Origin: an uncultured Lachnospiraceae bacterium
Lineage (GTDB): Bacteria > Bacillota > Clostridia > Lachnospirales > Lachnospiraceae
Direction: 5' to 3'
Assembly: GCA_910579085.1 (NCBI GenBank)
Contig: CAJTRU010000006.1
Span: forward strand, 30,307 to 94,306
Length of the DNA: 64,000 nt
Shown here one piece after another: positions 33,670-43,346 of the stretch. The notes beneath the pieces were generated by a model. The model was not told where the DNA came from. It worked only from the letters and a program-made list of their open reading frames with translations, and did not search any database. The position numbers were made by a program, and so were the translations under genes. The first letter of the stretch is position 1, and the number at the start of each line of letters is the position of its first letter.

Positions 33670-35700
33670 CTACTGTGCAAGTTCCAGCACTATTACCCAG
33701 ACAGGATTTAAAGCCTGCATTATATTATAATTTCCAAGAGCTTTTGCCTTGCTAACTGATACACATGAAATATCAGTTTTAAGGTTTTTATTATCTTTTA
33801 TAATTCTTTGTGCCTCTGCAATTGTTTCAAGAGTAACTGCATTAATTACAATTCTTGCTTTACTATTCTTTTCAAATACACTATTAATTACCTGGTTTAG
33901 TTCTCCTGAACTTCCTCCTATAAATACATGTGTTGGCGGCTCAAGCCCTTCTAAAATCCCAGGGGCTTTGCCATTTACAACTTCCAGGTTAAATGCACCA
34001 TGTAATAATTTATTCTGCTCTATAAGCTTAACTGCATTACTATTCTTTTCAATGGCATAAACTTTTCCATTATATGCAACCCTTGCACATTCAACTGCCA
34101 CAGAACCTGTGCCAGCCCCAATATCATAAACTACTGCATCCCTTACTAAATGCAGCTTTGAAACAGATACCCCACGTATCTCCTCTTTGGTCATAGGCGC
34201 ATTGCCACGTATAAACTGGCTGTCTGGTAATCCATGTGTTACAATGTCCCTGCTAGCATAAGTGTTTTCTATAATTGCACAATATAAAAATCCCTTGTTA
34301 ATATACCCCGTAAAATCCAGCGGGCTTCCAGTGGTAATTTCTTCATCACTATATCCCAGATTATGCCCAATATACAATTTAACATCTTCAAGCCCATACT
34401 GTATACATAAACCTGCAAGCCCTGCCACACTATCCTTTGCTCCAAGAAGCACAAATGTCTTTTTATGTTTTTTTATTGCACTAATAATATTCTGTGTCCT
34501 GCCATGAAGGCTTATAAGTTTTATATCCTGCCAGTCTGTCTTTAGCCTTGAGGCAAAGTATACTACAGAAGATATGCCTGGAATAATTTTTATATTATAA
34601 TCCTGCAATCCTGATAACACCTCTTCCAGCTTCTTTGCACCACTATAAAAACCAGTATCACCAGAAAGCAAAATTACAATATTTTTATACTGCTGGTTTT
34701 CTTTAATATACTTATATATTAAACCTGCATCATAAGCATTATAAGTTTCTTTAGATAACATATTTACAATGCTGCCTGCTGTTTCAAGCAGCCTTCCTGT
34801 ACCAATTACCAGTTCTGCTTCTTCCAATGCATCAAGCCCGTCTATGGTAAGTGTCCCTTTATTACCCATTCCCATGCCAGCCAGTGTAATCTCTTTATGT
34901 AAATTATTATTATAAGTATCTGTACTGGCATCCCTAATCCCCAGTATCTTAATAATTTCATTAAACGTATAACCTGTTTCTTCTACAGGTCTTTTTATAA
35001 TTATTATATTTGTACCTGTTTCTTTTGCAGCTGCTATCTTTTCTGGAAAACCTCCTGCACTGCCGCTCTCTTTCATAACAATAAAGCTTGCATCTGCCTG
35101 CTTTATTAGTGCAATATTAGTTTCTTTAGAAAAAGGGCCTTGCATTGCAATTATCTGTTTTCCATTAAGCCCTGAATTATTACACGTTTCTATAGCACTG
35201 GCAGAAGGAAGCACCCTTGCAGTAATACGGCTTTTATCCTTTATCCTGTCACAAAATACTGGCAGGTCTTTGCTGCCCGTAGTCAATAATATCCTGCCCG
35301 TAGCATTGTCCAGATACTGCGCCGCCTGGCTGGCATCTTTAAAAAACTTTATATTACCATACTGGTTATTATATATATTATCACGCAAAAGCCGCAAATA
35401 AACTGTACCAGTTCTAATACAGGCCTGTTTTGCATTTGCTGATATTAAAGAAGCATAAGGATGTGTTGCATCTATTATATAAGAAAACTGGCTGCCACCT
35501 GTATCTGGCGCTATAAGACTGCAAATTTCATCCAAACCCATACGCCCGCAAATAACAGTAATATTTCCTGTCCTAGAAAGAAGCTGTTCTCCATATTCTG
35601 TCGCAACACAAACCGTGCACTTTATATTATTAATGTCAAATAATTCTGCAAGCCTCCTGCCTTCACTTGTACCACCAAATACCAGAACTGGTCTGTCCAA
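33670..35700 (-). CDS. Trifunctional corrin enzyme: CbiJ-CbiE-CbiT fusion
   Basis: One polypeptide carries three steps of ring processing. Residues 2-255 are a precorrin-6A reductase (CbiJ/CobK: VLVFGGTSEGR, IDATHPYA). About 270-480 are the CbiE methyltransferase (ITLAGMGMGNKGTLT, LLSGDTGFYSG, IIPGISSVVYFASRL). About 485-676 are CbiT, with the AdoMet loop VVYDIGAGTGSVA. CbiE-CbiT fusions (CobL) are common; adding CbiJ is rarer. I prefer the TTG at 35700 because GGGGGA lies 6 bases upstream. The ATG at 35715 would use those same bases as codons and lacks its own site. Confidence 0.9.
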   Translation of the reverse strand: MDRPVLVFGGTSEGRRLAELFDINNIKCTVCVATEYGEQLLSRTGNITVICGRMGLDEICSLIAPDTGGSQFSYIIDATHPYASLISANAKQACIRTGTVYLRLLRDNIYNNQYGNIKFFKDASQAAQYLDNATGRILLTTGSKDLPVFCDRIKDKSRITARVLPSASAIETCNNSGLNGKQIIAMQGPFSKETNIALIKQADASFIVMKESGSAGGFPEKIAAAKETGTNIIIIKRPVEETGYTFNEIIKILGIRDASTDTYNNNLHKEITLAGMGMGNKGTLTIDGLDALEEAELVIGTGRLLETAGSIVNMLSKETYNAYDAGLIYKYIKENQQYKNIVILLSGDTGFYSGAKKLEEVLSGLQDYNIKIIPGISSVVYFASRLKTDWQDIKLISLHGRTQNIISAIKKHKKTFVLLGAKDSVAGLAGLCIQYGLEDVKLYIGHNLGYSDEEITTGSPLDFTGYINKGFLYCAIIENTYASRDIVTHGLPDSQFIRGNAPMTKEEIRGVSVSKLHLVRDAVVYDIGAGTGSVAVECARVAYNGKVYAIEKNSNAVKLIEQNKLLHGAFNLEVVNGKAPGILEGLEPPTHVFIGGSSGELNQVINSVFEKNSKARIVINAVTLETIAEAQRIIKDNKNLKTDISCVSVSKAKALGNYNIMQALNPVWVIVLELAQ

Positions 35701-35746
35701 TATATTATCCCCCATATAAGTTATAAAAATTTACTATACCTTTCTG

Positions 35747-36490
35747 TTACACATCCATGTCTTTTGCCTTATAACCTCTTGGTGTAACCATTTTTCCATT
35801 TATAATTTCTGTCTGTGAATTTCCAATAAATACAGTTGTAAACATATTTACAGGTATTTCTATAAGTTCTTTTAATGTGCAGACTTTGTAAAACTCCCCT
35901 TCCCTGCCAATATTTTCTGTTATTCCACAAACTGTTTCTGGTGATGCATATTTTAATACAAGCCTGCATGCCTTTTCCAGATACCCCGCACGTTTTTTAC
36001 TTGAAGGATTATAAAAACATATACCCATGTCAGCATATGCTGCTGCAAGTATACGCTTCTCTATTTTCTCCCACGGTGTAAGTAAATCACTTAAGCTTAT
36101 AACTGCAAAATCCTGTATCAGTGGCGCACCAAGCAATGCCGCACCTGAACTGGCAGCAGTAACTCCAGGTATAACTTCAAGTGGTATATCTGGATAAGAC
36201 TGTCCTGTATTGTACATTAATTCTGCCATTCCATAAATACCCGCATCCCCGCTGCATACAAGTGCAACATTTTTTCCTTCTACAGCCTTTTCAAAACATA
36301 AAACACATCTTTCATATTCTTTTGTCATTCCAGTTGAAAGAAATTCTTTATCTTTAAAATAAGGTTTCACAAGTTCTGTATATACATTATATCCAATAAT
36401 TGTATCACAGAAAGAAAGCACCTCAAATGCTTTTAATGTCATATTTTCAAAGTCACCAGGACCAATACCCGTAATATATATTTTACCCAA
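35747..36490 (-). CDS. cbiH: Precorrin-3B C17-methyltransferase CbiH
   Basis: Ring-contracting methyltransferase of the anaerobic pathway. Tetrapyrrole methylase signatures are all present: ITGIGPGDFENMT, LVCSGDAGIYGMAEL, VIPGVTAASSGAALLGAPL and ICFYNPSSKKR. Length 247 is normal. The start is TTG at 36490 with GGAG eight bases before it. It overlaps the 3' end of cbiG by 8 bp, so the two are translationally coupled. Confidence 0.95.
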   Translation of the reverse strand: MGKIYITGIGPGDFENMTLKAFEVLSFCDTIIGYNVYTELVKPYFKDKEFLSTGMTKEYERCVLCFEKAVEGKNVALVCSGDAGIYGMAELMYNTGQSYPDIPLEVIPGVTAASSGAALLGAPLIQDFAVISLSDLLTPWEKIEKRILAAAYADMGICFYNPSSKKRAGYLEKACRLVLKYASPETVCGITENIGREGEFYKVCTLKELIEIPVNMFTTVFIGNSQTEIINGKMVTPRGYKAKDMDV

Positions 36491-37589
36491 AATCTATACT
36501 CCATTTTCTAACTGCGGCTGCAACTGTAATTCCGTTGCCTGCCTGCTTTGCTAATACAAGTTCCTTTTCACCTTGCGGAAAAAGTGCTGCACGTTCACAT
36601 ACATTTCCAATACCTGTTATCTCCTGGACAAAACCCGAATAACTGGTACTGTCTGTTACAGTTCCAAGTTCCCCTGCACTATAAAAACTAACAGGCAAAT
36701 GTTCTTTTTCTGCAAATTCCAGAATTCCAGGTTCATTCTTTTTAATATCTATTGTTGCAATTCCTGATACTGAATATATAGAAATACCCGCATTATTTAA
36801 AGCTCCTTTTATAAAAGAATTTATTTCACCATATGTTTTAGATTTGCGGCATCCTATTCCAAGCGTAACCACTTTTGGTATAAGATAAAGTGTTATACTG
36901 TCTTTATTATTAAATACATCCCATTCCCTAAAACATGTAAACGGTGAAACCACTATATTATACTTACTTATACTACACCCACCAGTATTATATAAAAAAT
37001 TATCCTGGAACTTTTTAATATAAAAATTATCTGGAACTTTTCCAGTTATTTCTGCATTACAAAAAACTGTAACAGAACTTCCTTCAATAACTGCTGCCTG
37101 TATTCTTCTTGCTGCTTCCATATTTTCTATATATAAATTATTCCGTTCTGCAAATAAATCTATAGCAATCTTATTATGTATATCCGAAGATGTAGTAATA
37201 ACAGCATTAGCATTTAATCCAGAAGCAAGAATTTTTGTCCATTCATTTGCCCTGCCAAGATGTCCTGATAAAAGGGAAATTATATTAATTCCCATATCAT
37301 CAGCCACCAAAACTGCCGGGTCAGTGCATTTGCTGTTAATAAAAGGTGCAATACTCCTTACTGCTATTCCACATGCTCCCGTAAATATTATAATATCATC
37401 CTCTTCAAAATGGATGCCTGTCCACTCTCTTAAACTACAATTAATAATTTCAATATCATTATATGAAACACCGCTTTTTCCAGTATATAATTTCACATTA
37501 CAGTTATGTTTAATTAAAATATCTTTAAATTCCAGCGAAAGAGATGCCCCATATTTTGTAAAACTAATTATTGAAACCATTATCCGCAA
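36483..37589 (-). CDS. cbiG: Cobalt-precorrin-5A hydrolase CbiG
   Basis: Opens the delta-lactone of cobalt-precorrin-5A and releases acetaldehyde. The N-terminal and central domains (IIFTGACGIAVRSIAP, LLSGHLGRANEWT) and the C-terminal domain (VTLGIGCRKSKTYGEI) are characteristic. Length is about 368. The frame begins with TTG directly after the stop of the AbrB-like gene, so translation may be coupled; an ATG 9 bases further in is the alternative. Confidence 0.93.
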   Translation of the reverse strand: MRIMVSIISFTKYGASLSLEFKDILIKHNCNVKLYTGKSGVSYNDIEIINCSLREWTGIHFEEDDIIIFTGACGIAVRSIAPFINSKCTDPAVLVADDMGINIISLLSGHLGRANEWTKILASGLNANAVITTSSDIHNKIAIDLFAERNNLYIENMEAARRIQAAVIEGSSVTVFCNAEITGKVPDNFYIKKFQDNFLYNTGGCSISKYNIVVSPFTCFREWDVFNNKDSITLYLIPKVVTLGIGCRKSKTYGEINSFIKGALNNAGISIYSVSGIATIDIKKNEPGILEFAEKEHLPVSFYSAGELGTVTDSTSYSGFVQEITGIGNVCERAALFPQGEKELVLAKQAGNGITVAAAVRKWSIDFG

Positions 37590-37847
37590 TTATTCCACCG
37601 TTTTTTCCTTTCGCATCTCCTTAATCATTGTAATAATATCTTCTTCTGTTTCCAGACCAAGCTTCTCTGCATCCCCTGCAAATGCCGCCTGTGCCTCTCT
37701 CAGTGCTTCCATAGAAGAATTTGCCAGATATATCCGTCCTGCTTCTTCCAAAAAAAGCACTTTACTTCCCTCTTTAATGCCTAACTTCTTTCTAATCTCT
37801 ATTGGTATTGTAATCTGTCCCTTTGATGTAACCTTAGCAAGTTCCAT
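37590..37847 (-). CDS. AbrB/MazE/SpoVT-type DNA-binding protein (orphan antitoxin-like)
   Basis: An 85-residue swapped-hairpin DNA-binding protein with VTSKGQITIPIEIRKKLGI at the N-terminus and a charged helical tail (EEDIITMIKEMRKEK). This architecture is typical of antitoxins encoded with PIN or RelE/MazF-type toxins, but no toxin gene is adjacent. GGGGAGG precedes the ATG at 37847. It is the first gene of the leftward run into cbiG, cbiH, cbiJET and cbiA, joined to cbiG without a gap. It may regulate that operon or be the remnant of a toxin-antitoxin pair. Confidence 0.85.
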   Translation of the reverse strand: MELAKVTSKGQITIPIEIRKKLGIKEGSKVLFLEEAGRIYLANSSMEALREAQAAFAGDAEKLGLETEEDIITMIKEMRKEKTVE

Positions 37848-37924
37848 ATAATAACCTCCCCTCATTACTTACATTCCTTCCATATGCCCAGGTGTTTCCT
37901 TATCACGGAATTCTTAACCAGCAG

Positions 37925-38674
37925 TTAAGTCATCAAAAATTCTTCTGATTTAAAATGATGTGGCAGATACCTTGAAAGGTATTTCTCCATAAAACCATTT
38001 ACTTCAGCCATTACACTTCCTGATAAATTAAAACTGTACAGCTTTTCAAACGGGCTTGAAATTATATACTGCAATGCATATCTTGCATCAGTGCTTAATT
38101 TTACAGGGTAATAGTTTTTAAGCTGTATATCTTTTTTCTGGCAGTCTGCGCAAACCAGTCCTCCTTCTGCCATATAAACGTTGTATGCATCTGTATTGCC
38201 ACAGCGCACACATGCAAATATACCTGGTGCTTCCCCCTGTACTGCCATAAAACGCAGTTCAAATATCCTTCTTATAAGCTGTACAGGGACTTTACCTGCC
38301 TGTAGTGCTTTAAATGTTATGTATAAAAGGAGCAGTTCACCATCTGCCCTTACATTTTCCCTTGTTAAGTACCTTGCAATTTCTGTAAAATATGATGCAT
38401 AACATAGCAAATCATAATCATTTGCAAGGCTTCCAAAATAACTATTGATTATGCCTGATTTTAACGAATATGAATTACGTCCCTCATACACCTGGAATTC
38501 CCCAAATGTAAATGGGACTGTACATGCAGAAAGGGCGCTGTTCTGTTTCCTTGCGCCCTGTGCAAATGCTGGTATCCTGCCCTGTTCCCTTGTAAGTATT
38601 TCAATACGTTTATCATACTCCTTTAGCGGGGAGGACACTAGTATCATACCTGTAAGTGTAACAATTTCTTTCAA
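37925..38674 (-). CDS. recO: DNA repair protein RecO
   Basis: Recombination mediator that loads RecA with RecR. The N-terminal OB fold begins TLTGMILVSSPLKEYDKRI, and a zinc-binding CVRCG...CADC cluster lies near residue 180. The open frame extends to 38833, but the family length of about 250 and a GGAGGG site point to the TTG at 38674 as start, giving 249 residues. The order era, YqzL-like gene, recO is typical of Firmicutes. Confidence 0.93.
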   Translation of the reverse strand: MKEIVTLTGMILVSSPLKEYDKRIEILTREQGRIPAFAQGARKQNSALSACTVPFTFGEFQVYEGRNSYSLKSGIINSYFGSLANDYDLLCYASYFTEIARYLTRENVRADGELLLLYITFKALQAGKVPVQLIRRIFELRFMAVQGEAPGIFACVRCGNTDAYNVYMAEGGLVCADCQKKDIQLKNYYPVKLSTDARYALQYIISSPFEKLYSFNLSGSVMAEVNGFMEKYLSRYLPHHFKSEEFLMT

Positions 38675-38714
38675 TCCAGCCCTCCATATACTGGCAGAAC
38701 CAGCACTGTAAACG

Positions 38715-38906
38715 CTAACAGGTGGATTTGCCAGAACAGGCAGTCCCTTCAAAACTGTTAAATCCCTCTGTTTCCTGTCTGGTTTCTGCTGCCTGTGTAC
38801 TATCTGCCTTATTATGTGCCGCATTTCCCACACTGCTGCGGTATTTTAAGTAATCTTCAACCTTGCCTGAAACAGCAAATTTATCCCAGCAATCTTTCTC
38901 TTCCAT
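38715..38906 (-). CDS. YqzL-like small protein
   Basis: A small protein (63 residues from the preferred ATG at 38906, with GGTGG upstream; an ATG at 38984 would give 89). The segment CWDKFAVSGKVEDYLKYR resembles the core of the 47-residue YqzL family found between era and recO in Firmicutes. The hydrophilic tail is longer than usual. The function is unknown. Confidence 0.6.
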   Translation of the reverse strand: MEEKDCWDKFAVSGKVEDYLKYRSSVGNAAHNKADSTQAAETRQETEGFNSFEGTACSGKSTC

Positions 38907-39084
38907 GTTACCACCATACCTTTCCACAGCCTGGCATACAGGATGGGCAATATATTTCCCATAACCTGGCAATGCCAGTTCCATAATGCTTCCCAATATG
39001 GAGCCTAACTGTGATAATATGATAGCCTTTATTACATTTCAATATACTGGTATGTTTTGTAAACACTTCTTATAAATCCCAGTT

Positions 39085-39993
39085 TTATATATCTAAATCG
39101 TTTTTATTATATCCAAAATTCTTTATAAGCATATCGCTGTTACGCCAGTCTTTCTTTACTTTAACCCAGAGTTTAAGGTTTGTCTTACATGCAAGCAGCG
39201 ACTCAATGTCCCTTCTTGCTTCTGTTCCAATCTTTTTAAGCATATTACCTTGTTTCCCTATTATAATACCTTTATGTGAATTGCGTTCACATATAATTGT
39301 TGCATCAATATCAATAATATTACCTTTTGTACGCTCCCTCATACGCTCTATTGCAACAGCAATGCCATGAGGCACTTCATCATTAAGGTTCCTTAATGTT
39401 TTCTCCCTAATCATTTCTGCAACTATCTGGCGCTCTGGCTGGTCTGTTATTGTGTCTTCATCATAATAACATGGACCTTGTGGAAGATACCTTATAATGG
39501 TATTTACAAGGTCATCTGTATTCTCCCCGTTAAGGGCAGAAACAGGTATAATCTCAGCAAAGCTGGCAATATCTTTGTAAGCATCTATAAATTTAAGTAT
39601 CTCTGCTTTATTTACAGTATCTATTTTATTAATAACAAGTATTACAGGTATATTGGCTTTTGCAACACATTCTGCAATATGCTGCTCTCCTGCCCCTATA
39701 AATGTTGATGGTTCTACCAGCCATAATATTACATCAACTTCTTTTAATGTCCTCTCTGCAACAGAAACCATATATTCACCAAGCTTGTTTTTAGCTTTAT
39801 GTATGCCTGGTGTATCAAGGAAAATTATCTGCCCGTCTGCACATGTATATACAGTCTGTATGCGGTTTCTTGTTGTCTGTGGCTTGTTGGAAGTAATTGC
39901 TATCTTCTGTCCTACAAGCGTATTCATAAGTGTTGACTTGCCAACATTAGGCCTTCCTATAAGAGTTGCAAATCCTGATTTAAACTTGCCCAT
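39085..39993 (-). CDS. era: GTPase Era
   Basis: GTPase that binds the 3' end of 16S rRNA and aids 30S assembly. The G1 motif is GRPNVGKST, G3 is DTPGIH, and G4 is NKID. The C-terminal KH domain includes GIIIGKQGNMLKKIG. The start at 39993 follows GGAGG; the frame to 40005 adds four residues without a site. Length 302 is standard. Confidence 0.97.
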   Translation of the reverse strand: MGKFKSGFATLIGRPNVGKSTLMNTLVGQKIAITSNKPQTTRNRIQTVYTCADGQIIFLDTPGIHKAKNKLGEYMVSVAERTLKEVDVILWLVEPSTFIGAGEQHIAECVAKANIPVILVINKIDTVNKAEILKFIDAYKDIASFAEIIPVSALNGENTDDLVNTIIRYLPQGPCYYDEDTITDQPERQIVAEMIREKTLRNLNDEVPHGIAVAIERMRERTKGNIIDIDATIICERNSHKGIIIGKQGNMLKKIGTEARRDIESLLACKTNLKLWVKVKKDWRNSDMLIKNFGYNKNDLDI

Positions 39994-40135
39994 TAAATCC
40001 TCCATTCAAAATATTTTGTATTTAAGGATGCCCTGGCATCCTGTGGAGGCGCACAGCCAGCCCTGCTGGAAAATAAAACCCTGTGTGCCTGCCATCTGCC
40101 AAAGGCATTTCTTCTAATGTTTTTACTTTATAAAT

Positions 40136-43099
40136 TTAAGATAAAACTTTTATTTCATCAAATATATCTTTTTCATCTTTTATATGCTTTTCATTGCCTA
40201 TTACACATATATTTCCTTTTGCTGCTACTGCTCTTATTACCTCTGCTGCCTTACGTATATCTTCAATGCTGCATGCAAGAATACTGTCCCTTTCCTTCTG
40301 GAGCACTTCGTAAGGTACTTTCTTAAAGTATGCTGTCATTGAACGGCTGCCTTTCATATTAGGTGTTAATGGTGTGTCAATATTGCTTATTGCCCCTATT
40401 ATTGTTTTTGTAATCTCTCTTTCATCTGCATTATAATTTTCAAGGTAATCTGCTGCATTTTCATATACATTAATGGTAGATGAAAGACCAGGGTCGCGGT
40501 ATGAAGCAAAATACCACTGCTTCTCCCTTGTAAAGTTACACTTTACACCATATGCACCTCCCTTAACACGTACTTCATTCCAGAGGTAGTCATAATTTAA
40601 AAGATGCTGCACAACATTTAATGCGCCAAAGTCTGCATCTGTAACACTGCTAAATGTACCACCAAGTGCAACATACTGTATTTCAGCTGGTGTTGTAAAT
40701 GCCTCTTTCTTCATTGTAATATCTGGTGTATATTTACTAATGGAAGAAAGTCCTGCGTCCTGCCCTGTGCTTTCAAACATGGCAAGCCCGTCTGTAAATG
40801 CAGGCATTGCTTCTTTTAATGTTTCTAAGGCTTCTTCTTTACATGTACATGATACAAGAAGTTTCTCCTTTTTGAATATTTCTTTTACAAGTGCATTGCA
40901 TCCTTTAATAAGGTTTTCCTTTTCCTCATCAAAATTTTCATCAAGGCGCACAAGGTAATCATAATAGCCAATCCCAGCAGAATGGTCTATAAGCCATGCA
41001 CTTTCTGAATTACATGCGTTTACACGCACTGCTGCTGCCTGGTTTCCTGCTGACATAAGGCGCACTTTAAGCCTTGAACGGCTTTCTGCAATTACCTCAC
41101 GCAGATGTTTTTCATCTGTAAAAATTGTTTTAAACATCATTTCCGCCATAAGCCTTAATGCATCAGCAGCCTTTGCCTCAAGCACTTTTGTGCGCACCTC
41201 AAACTTAAGCTCATATTCATCACTTTTCCCCAGATGTGTATATATATCTGTGTCCGCAACAATGCCGCCTGTATAGAAATTAACTTCTGTGTCAAATTCA
41301 TTGTAACTATAGTTTTCTGTATCCATATATCCAAGCAGTGTTGACAGGAAACTAATCTGTGGTACGTATTCTTTAAGATGGTGTATATCAAAGAAAAAGT
41401 TAAGGTATATTATGCCATTGGAAGAAATATTGTGGTGTACTGCTGGTATGCCGCATATTTCAGTTTCTGTATTATAATAAGGTGCAGCCTCTTTTCTAAT
41501 GTCTTCCCTTGCCAGCATAGGTATTTTCTCTAAGTCTTCTTTTGGTGAAGGCTCTTCCTGGTACGCTTTTAAAGCCTTTGTTTCTTGTATAATCCTGTCC
41601 TTCTCTTCATCAGAAAGCCCTGCCTTGAATGTTGCAAGCTTCTTCTCAAGCTCCTGTTCATTTTTTATTGCAAGCCCCTTTTCTGGTATCATCTCTACAA
41701 GAACTGCATGTGTATTGCCAAGGATATATTCCTGTACCAGTTTTTCAAAATAGTCTGTACCAATCTGTTCCCTTAAAAAGCTGTAGTATTTTTCATATTT
41801 AAGTGCAGAATATGGTTCACTGTCGCTATAAAGCCATGTTTTTAATGCTTTCAGGCTATAGATAAGCCCTTTTGGATATGAGCCAAAGTCTGCCTCTCTT
41901 TCCCTGAATTCCATTCCATTTAATGCTGCTTCAAGCACCTTTTTATCAATGCCATTTTTAACTATGTCTTCCAGGGTTTCCTTTATTATCTGGAAAAACC
42001 TGTCCTTTTCCCCTGCTTTTGCATTTTTAGTAGTAATTGTAAAATAACTTTGCAGCATTATGTCACAGAAATCCACATCAATATCAGTACCAATCCCAGC
42101 ATCAAGCAATGCCTTTTTAACTGGCGCTCCTGGCATCTCCACAAGCACATATGACAGAAGCTCAAATGCAAGACATTTCTCCTGTTCCATTGTAATATCC
42201 ATAGATGCAGCATAAGCATAATATGTCTTTTCTGTGCAGTCTGTATCTGTACCAACAGCGTAGGTTTTAGTTAAACTTTTCATGCTGTCAAAGACCGCCT
42301 GCCTGCCAATTTCTGAGTCTGTTTCAACTGCCTGGAAATCCTTTAAATAATTTTCATCCATCCATATAAGGCGCTCTTCAACATCTATGTCACCATAAAG
42401 ATATATATAACTGTTTGAAGGGTGGTAATATTTTTTATGGAAAGCCAGATAATCTTCATATGTCAAATCTGGTATGCACTTAGGGTCTCCGCCTGATTCA
42501 TAGTGGTATGTTGTATCTGGGAACAGGCTGCTCATTACAAAGCAGTCCAGAACCCGTTCTTCTGAAGAATAAGCACCTTTCATTTCATTATATACTACAC
42601 CATTATATATTAATGGCGCATCCTTACTAGCAAGTTCGTAATGCCATCCCTCTTGTTTAAATATTTCTTCATATTTATAGATATTTGGGTAAAATACAGC
42701 ATCCATATATACATGCATAAGATTTTCAAAATCCTTATTATTGCAGCTTGCTACAGGATATAATGTCTTGTCAGGATATGTTGTAGCATTAAGGAATGTA
42801 TTTAAAGAACCCTTTACAAGTTCAACAAACGGGTCTTTTACTGGAAAATTCTTAGAACCACACAATACTGTATGCTCAATTATATGTGGCACTCCTGTAT
42901 CATCCCCTGGCGGTGTCCTGAAGCCTATGTTAAATACTTTGTTATCGTCCTCATTGCTTAATACAAGCACTCTGGCATTGCTATGCTTATGCCTTAATGT
43001 AAGTGCAAAACTGTCTGTTTCCTTAACATACTCTGCATTTTCTACAGAATATGTTTCTGGTATCTTTACTTCTTCTAAACTTTTAATACTTTTAGCCAT
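40136..43099 (-). CDS. M16C-family zinc metalloprotease (presequence protease-like)
   Basis: A 987-residue pitrilysin-type peptidase that degrades peptides inside a clamshell chamber. The inverted zinc motif HIIEH is at residues 72-76, with the downstream glutamate region in NATTYPDKTLYPVAS. Four M16 half-domains follow; the second catalytic-like half lacks the HxxEH motif, as is normal. The family signature YHPSNSYIYLYGDID is present. The start at 43099 has GGAGG. No signal peptide is seen. Likely a housekeeping peptidase. Confidence 0.92.
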   Translation of the reverse strand: MAKSIKSLEEVKIPETYSVENAEYVKETDSFALTLRHKHSNARVLVLSNEDDNKVFNIGFRTPPGDDTGVPHIIEHTVLCGSKNFPVKDPFVELVKGSLNTFLNATTYPDKTLYPVASCNNKDFENLMHVYMDAVFYPNIYKYEEIFKQEGWHYELASKDAPLIYNGVVYNEMKGAYSSEERVLDCFVMSSLFPDTTYHYESGGDPKCIPDLTYEDYLAFHKKYYHPSNSYIYLYGDIDVEERLIWMDENYLKDFQAVETDSEIGRQAVFDSMKSLTKTYAVGTDTDCTEKTYYAYAASMDITMEQEKCLAFELLSYVLVEMPGAPVKKALLDAGIGTDIDVDFCDIMLQSYFTITTKNAKAGEKDRFFQIIKETLEDIVKNGIDKKVLEAALNGMEFREREADFGSYPKGLIYSLKALKTWLYSDSEPYSALKYEKYYSFLREQIGTDYFEKLVQEYILGNTHAVLVEMIPEKGLAIKNEQELEKKLATFKAGLSDEEKDRIIQETKALKAYQEEPSPKEDLEKIPMLAREDIRKEAAPYYNTETEICGIPAVHHNISSNGIIYLNFFFDIHHLKEYVPQISFLSTLLGYMDTENYSYNEFDTEVNFYTGGIVADTDIYTHLGKSDEYELKFEVRTKVLEAKAADALRLMAEMMFKTIFTDEKHLREVIAESRSRLKVRLMSAGNQAAAVRVNACNSESAWLIDHSAGIGYYDYLVRLDENFDEEKENLIKGCNALVKEIFKKEKLLVSCTCKEEALETLKEAMPAFTDGLAMFESTGQDAGLSSISKYTPDITMKKEAFTTPAEIQYVALGGTFSSVTDADFGALNVVQHLLNYDYLWNEVRVKGGAYGVKCNFTREKQWYFASYRDPGLSSTINVYENAADYLENYNADEREITKTIIGAISNIDTPLTPNMKGSRSMTAYFKKVPYEVLQKERDSILACSIEDIRKAAEVIRAVAAKGNICVIGNEKHIKDEKDIFDEIKVLS

Positions 43100-43346
43100 T
43101 ATAATCCTCCATTTATAATTATATTCCCTTTCCGGGAAATGTTCCTGCCACATCCATTTTCCTATATTCTTACATTATTCCCATATATTTAAAGGATAGT
43201 CCTGCTGTGTTGCCTGCTGGTTAAAAAATAATCCCAATTCCAAAACACCCATCTGCCAAAGCAGATGGATGGAAATTTAACTATATTTTTTAAAAGAATA
43301 TCTTTAGTCCTCTAAACTGGAAGTATATTTTCCTTTGCTGTAGTTT

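Noticed and set aside
43250..43272. Hairpin CATCTGC/GCAGATG upstream of the GGDEF gene end region
   Set aside because: The stem is only seven base pairs and no T-run follows in either direction, so it is not called a terminator.
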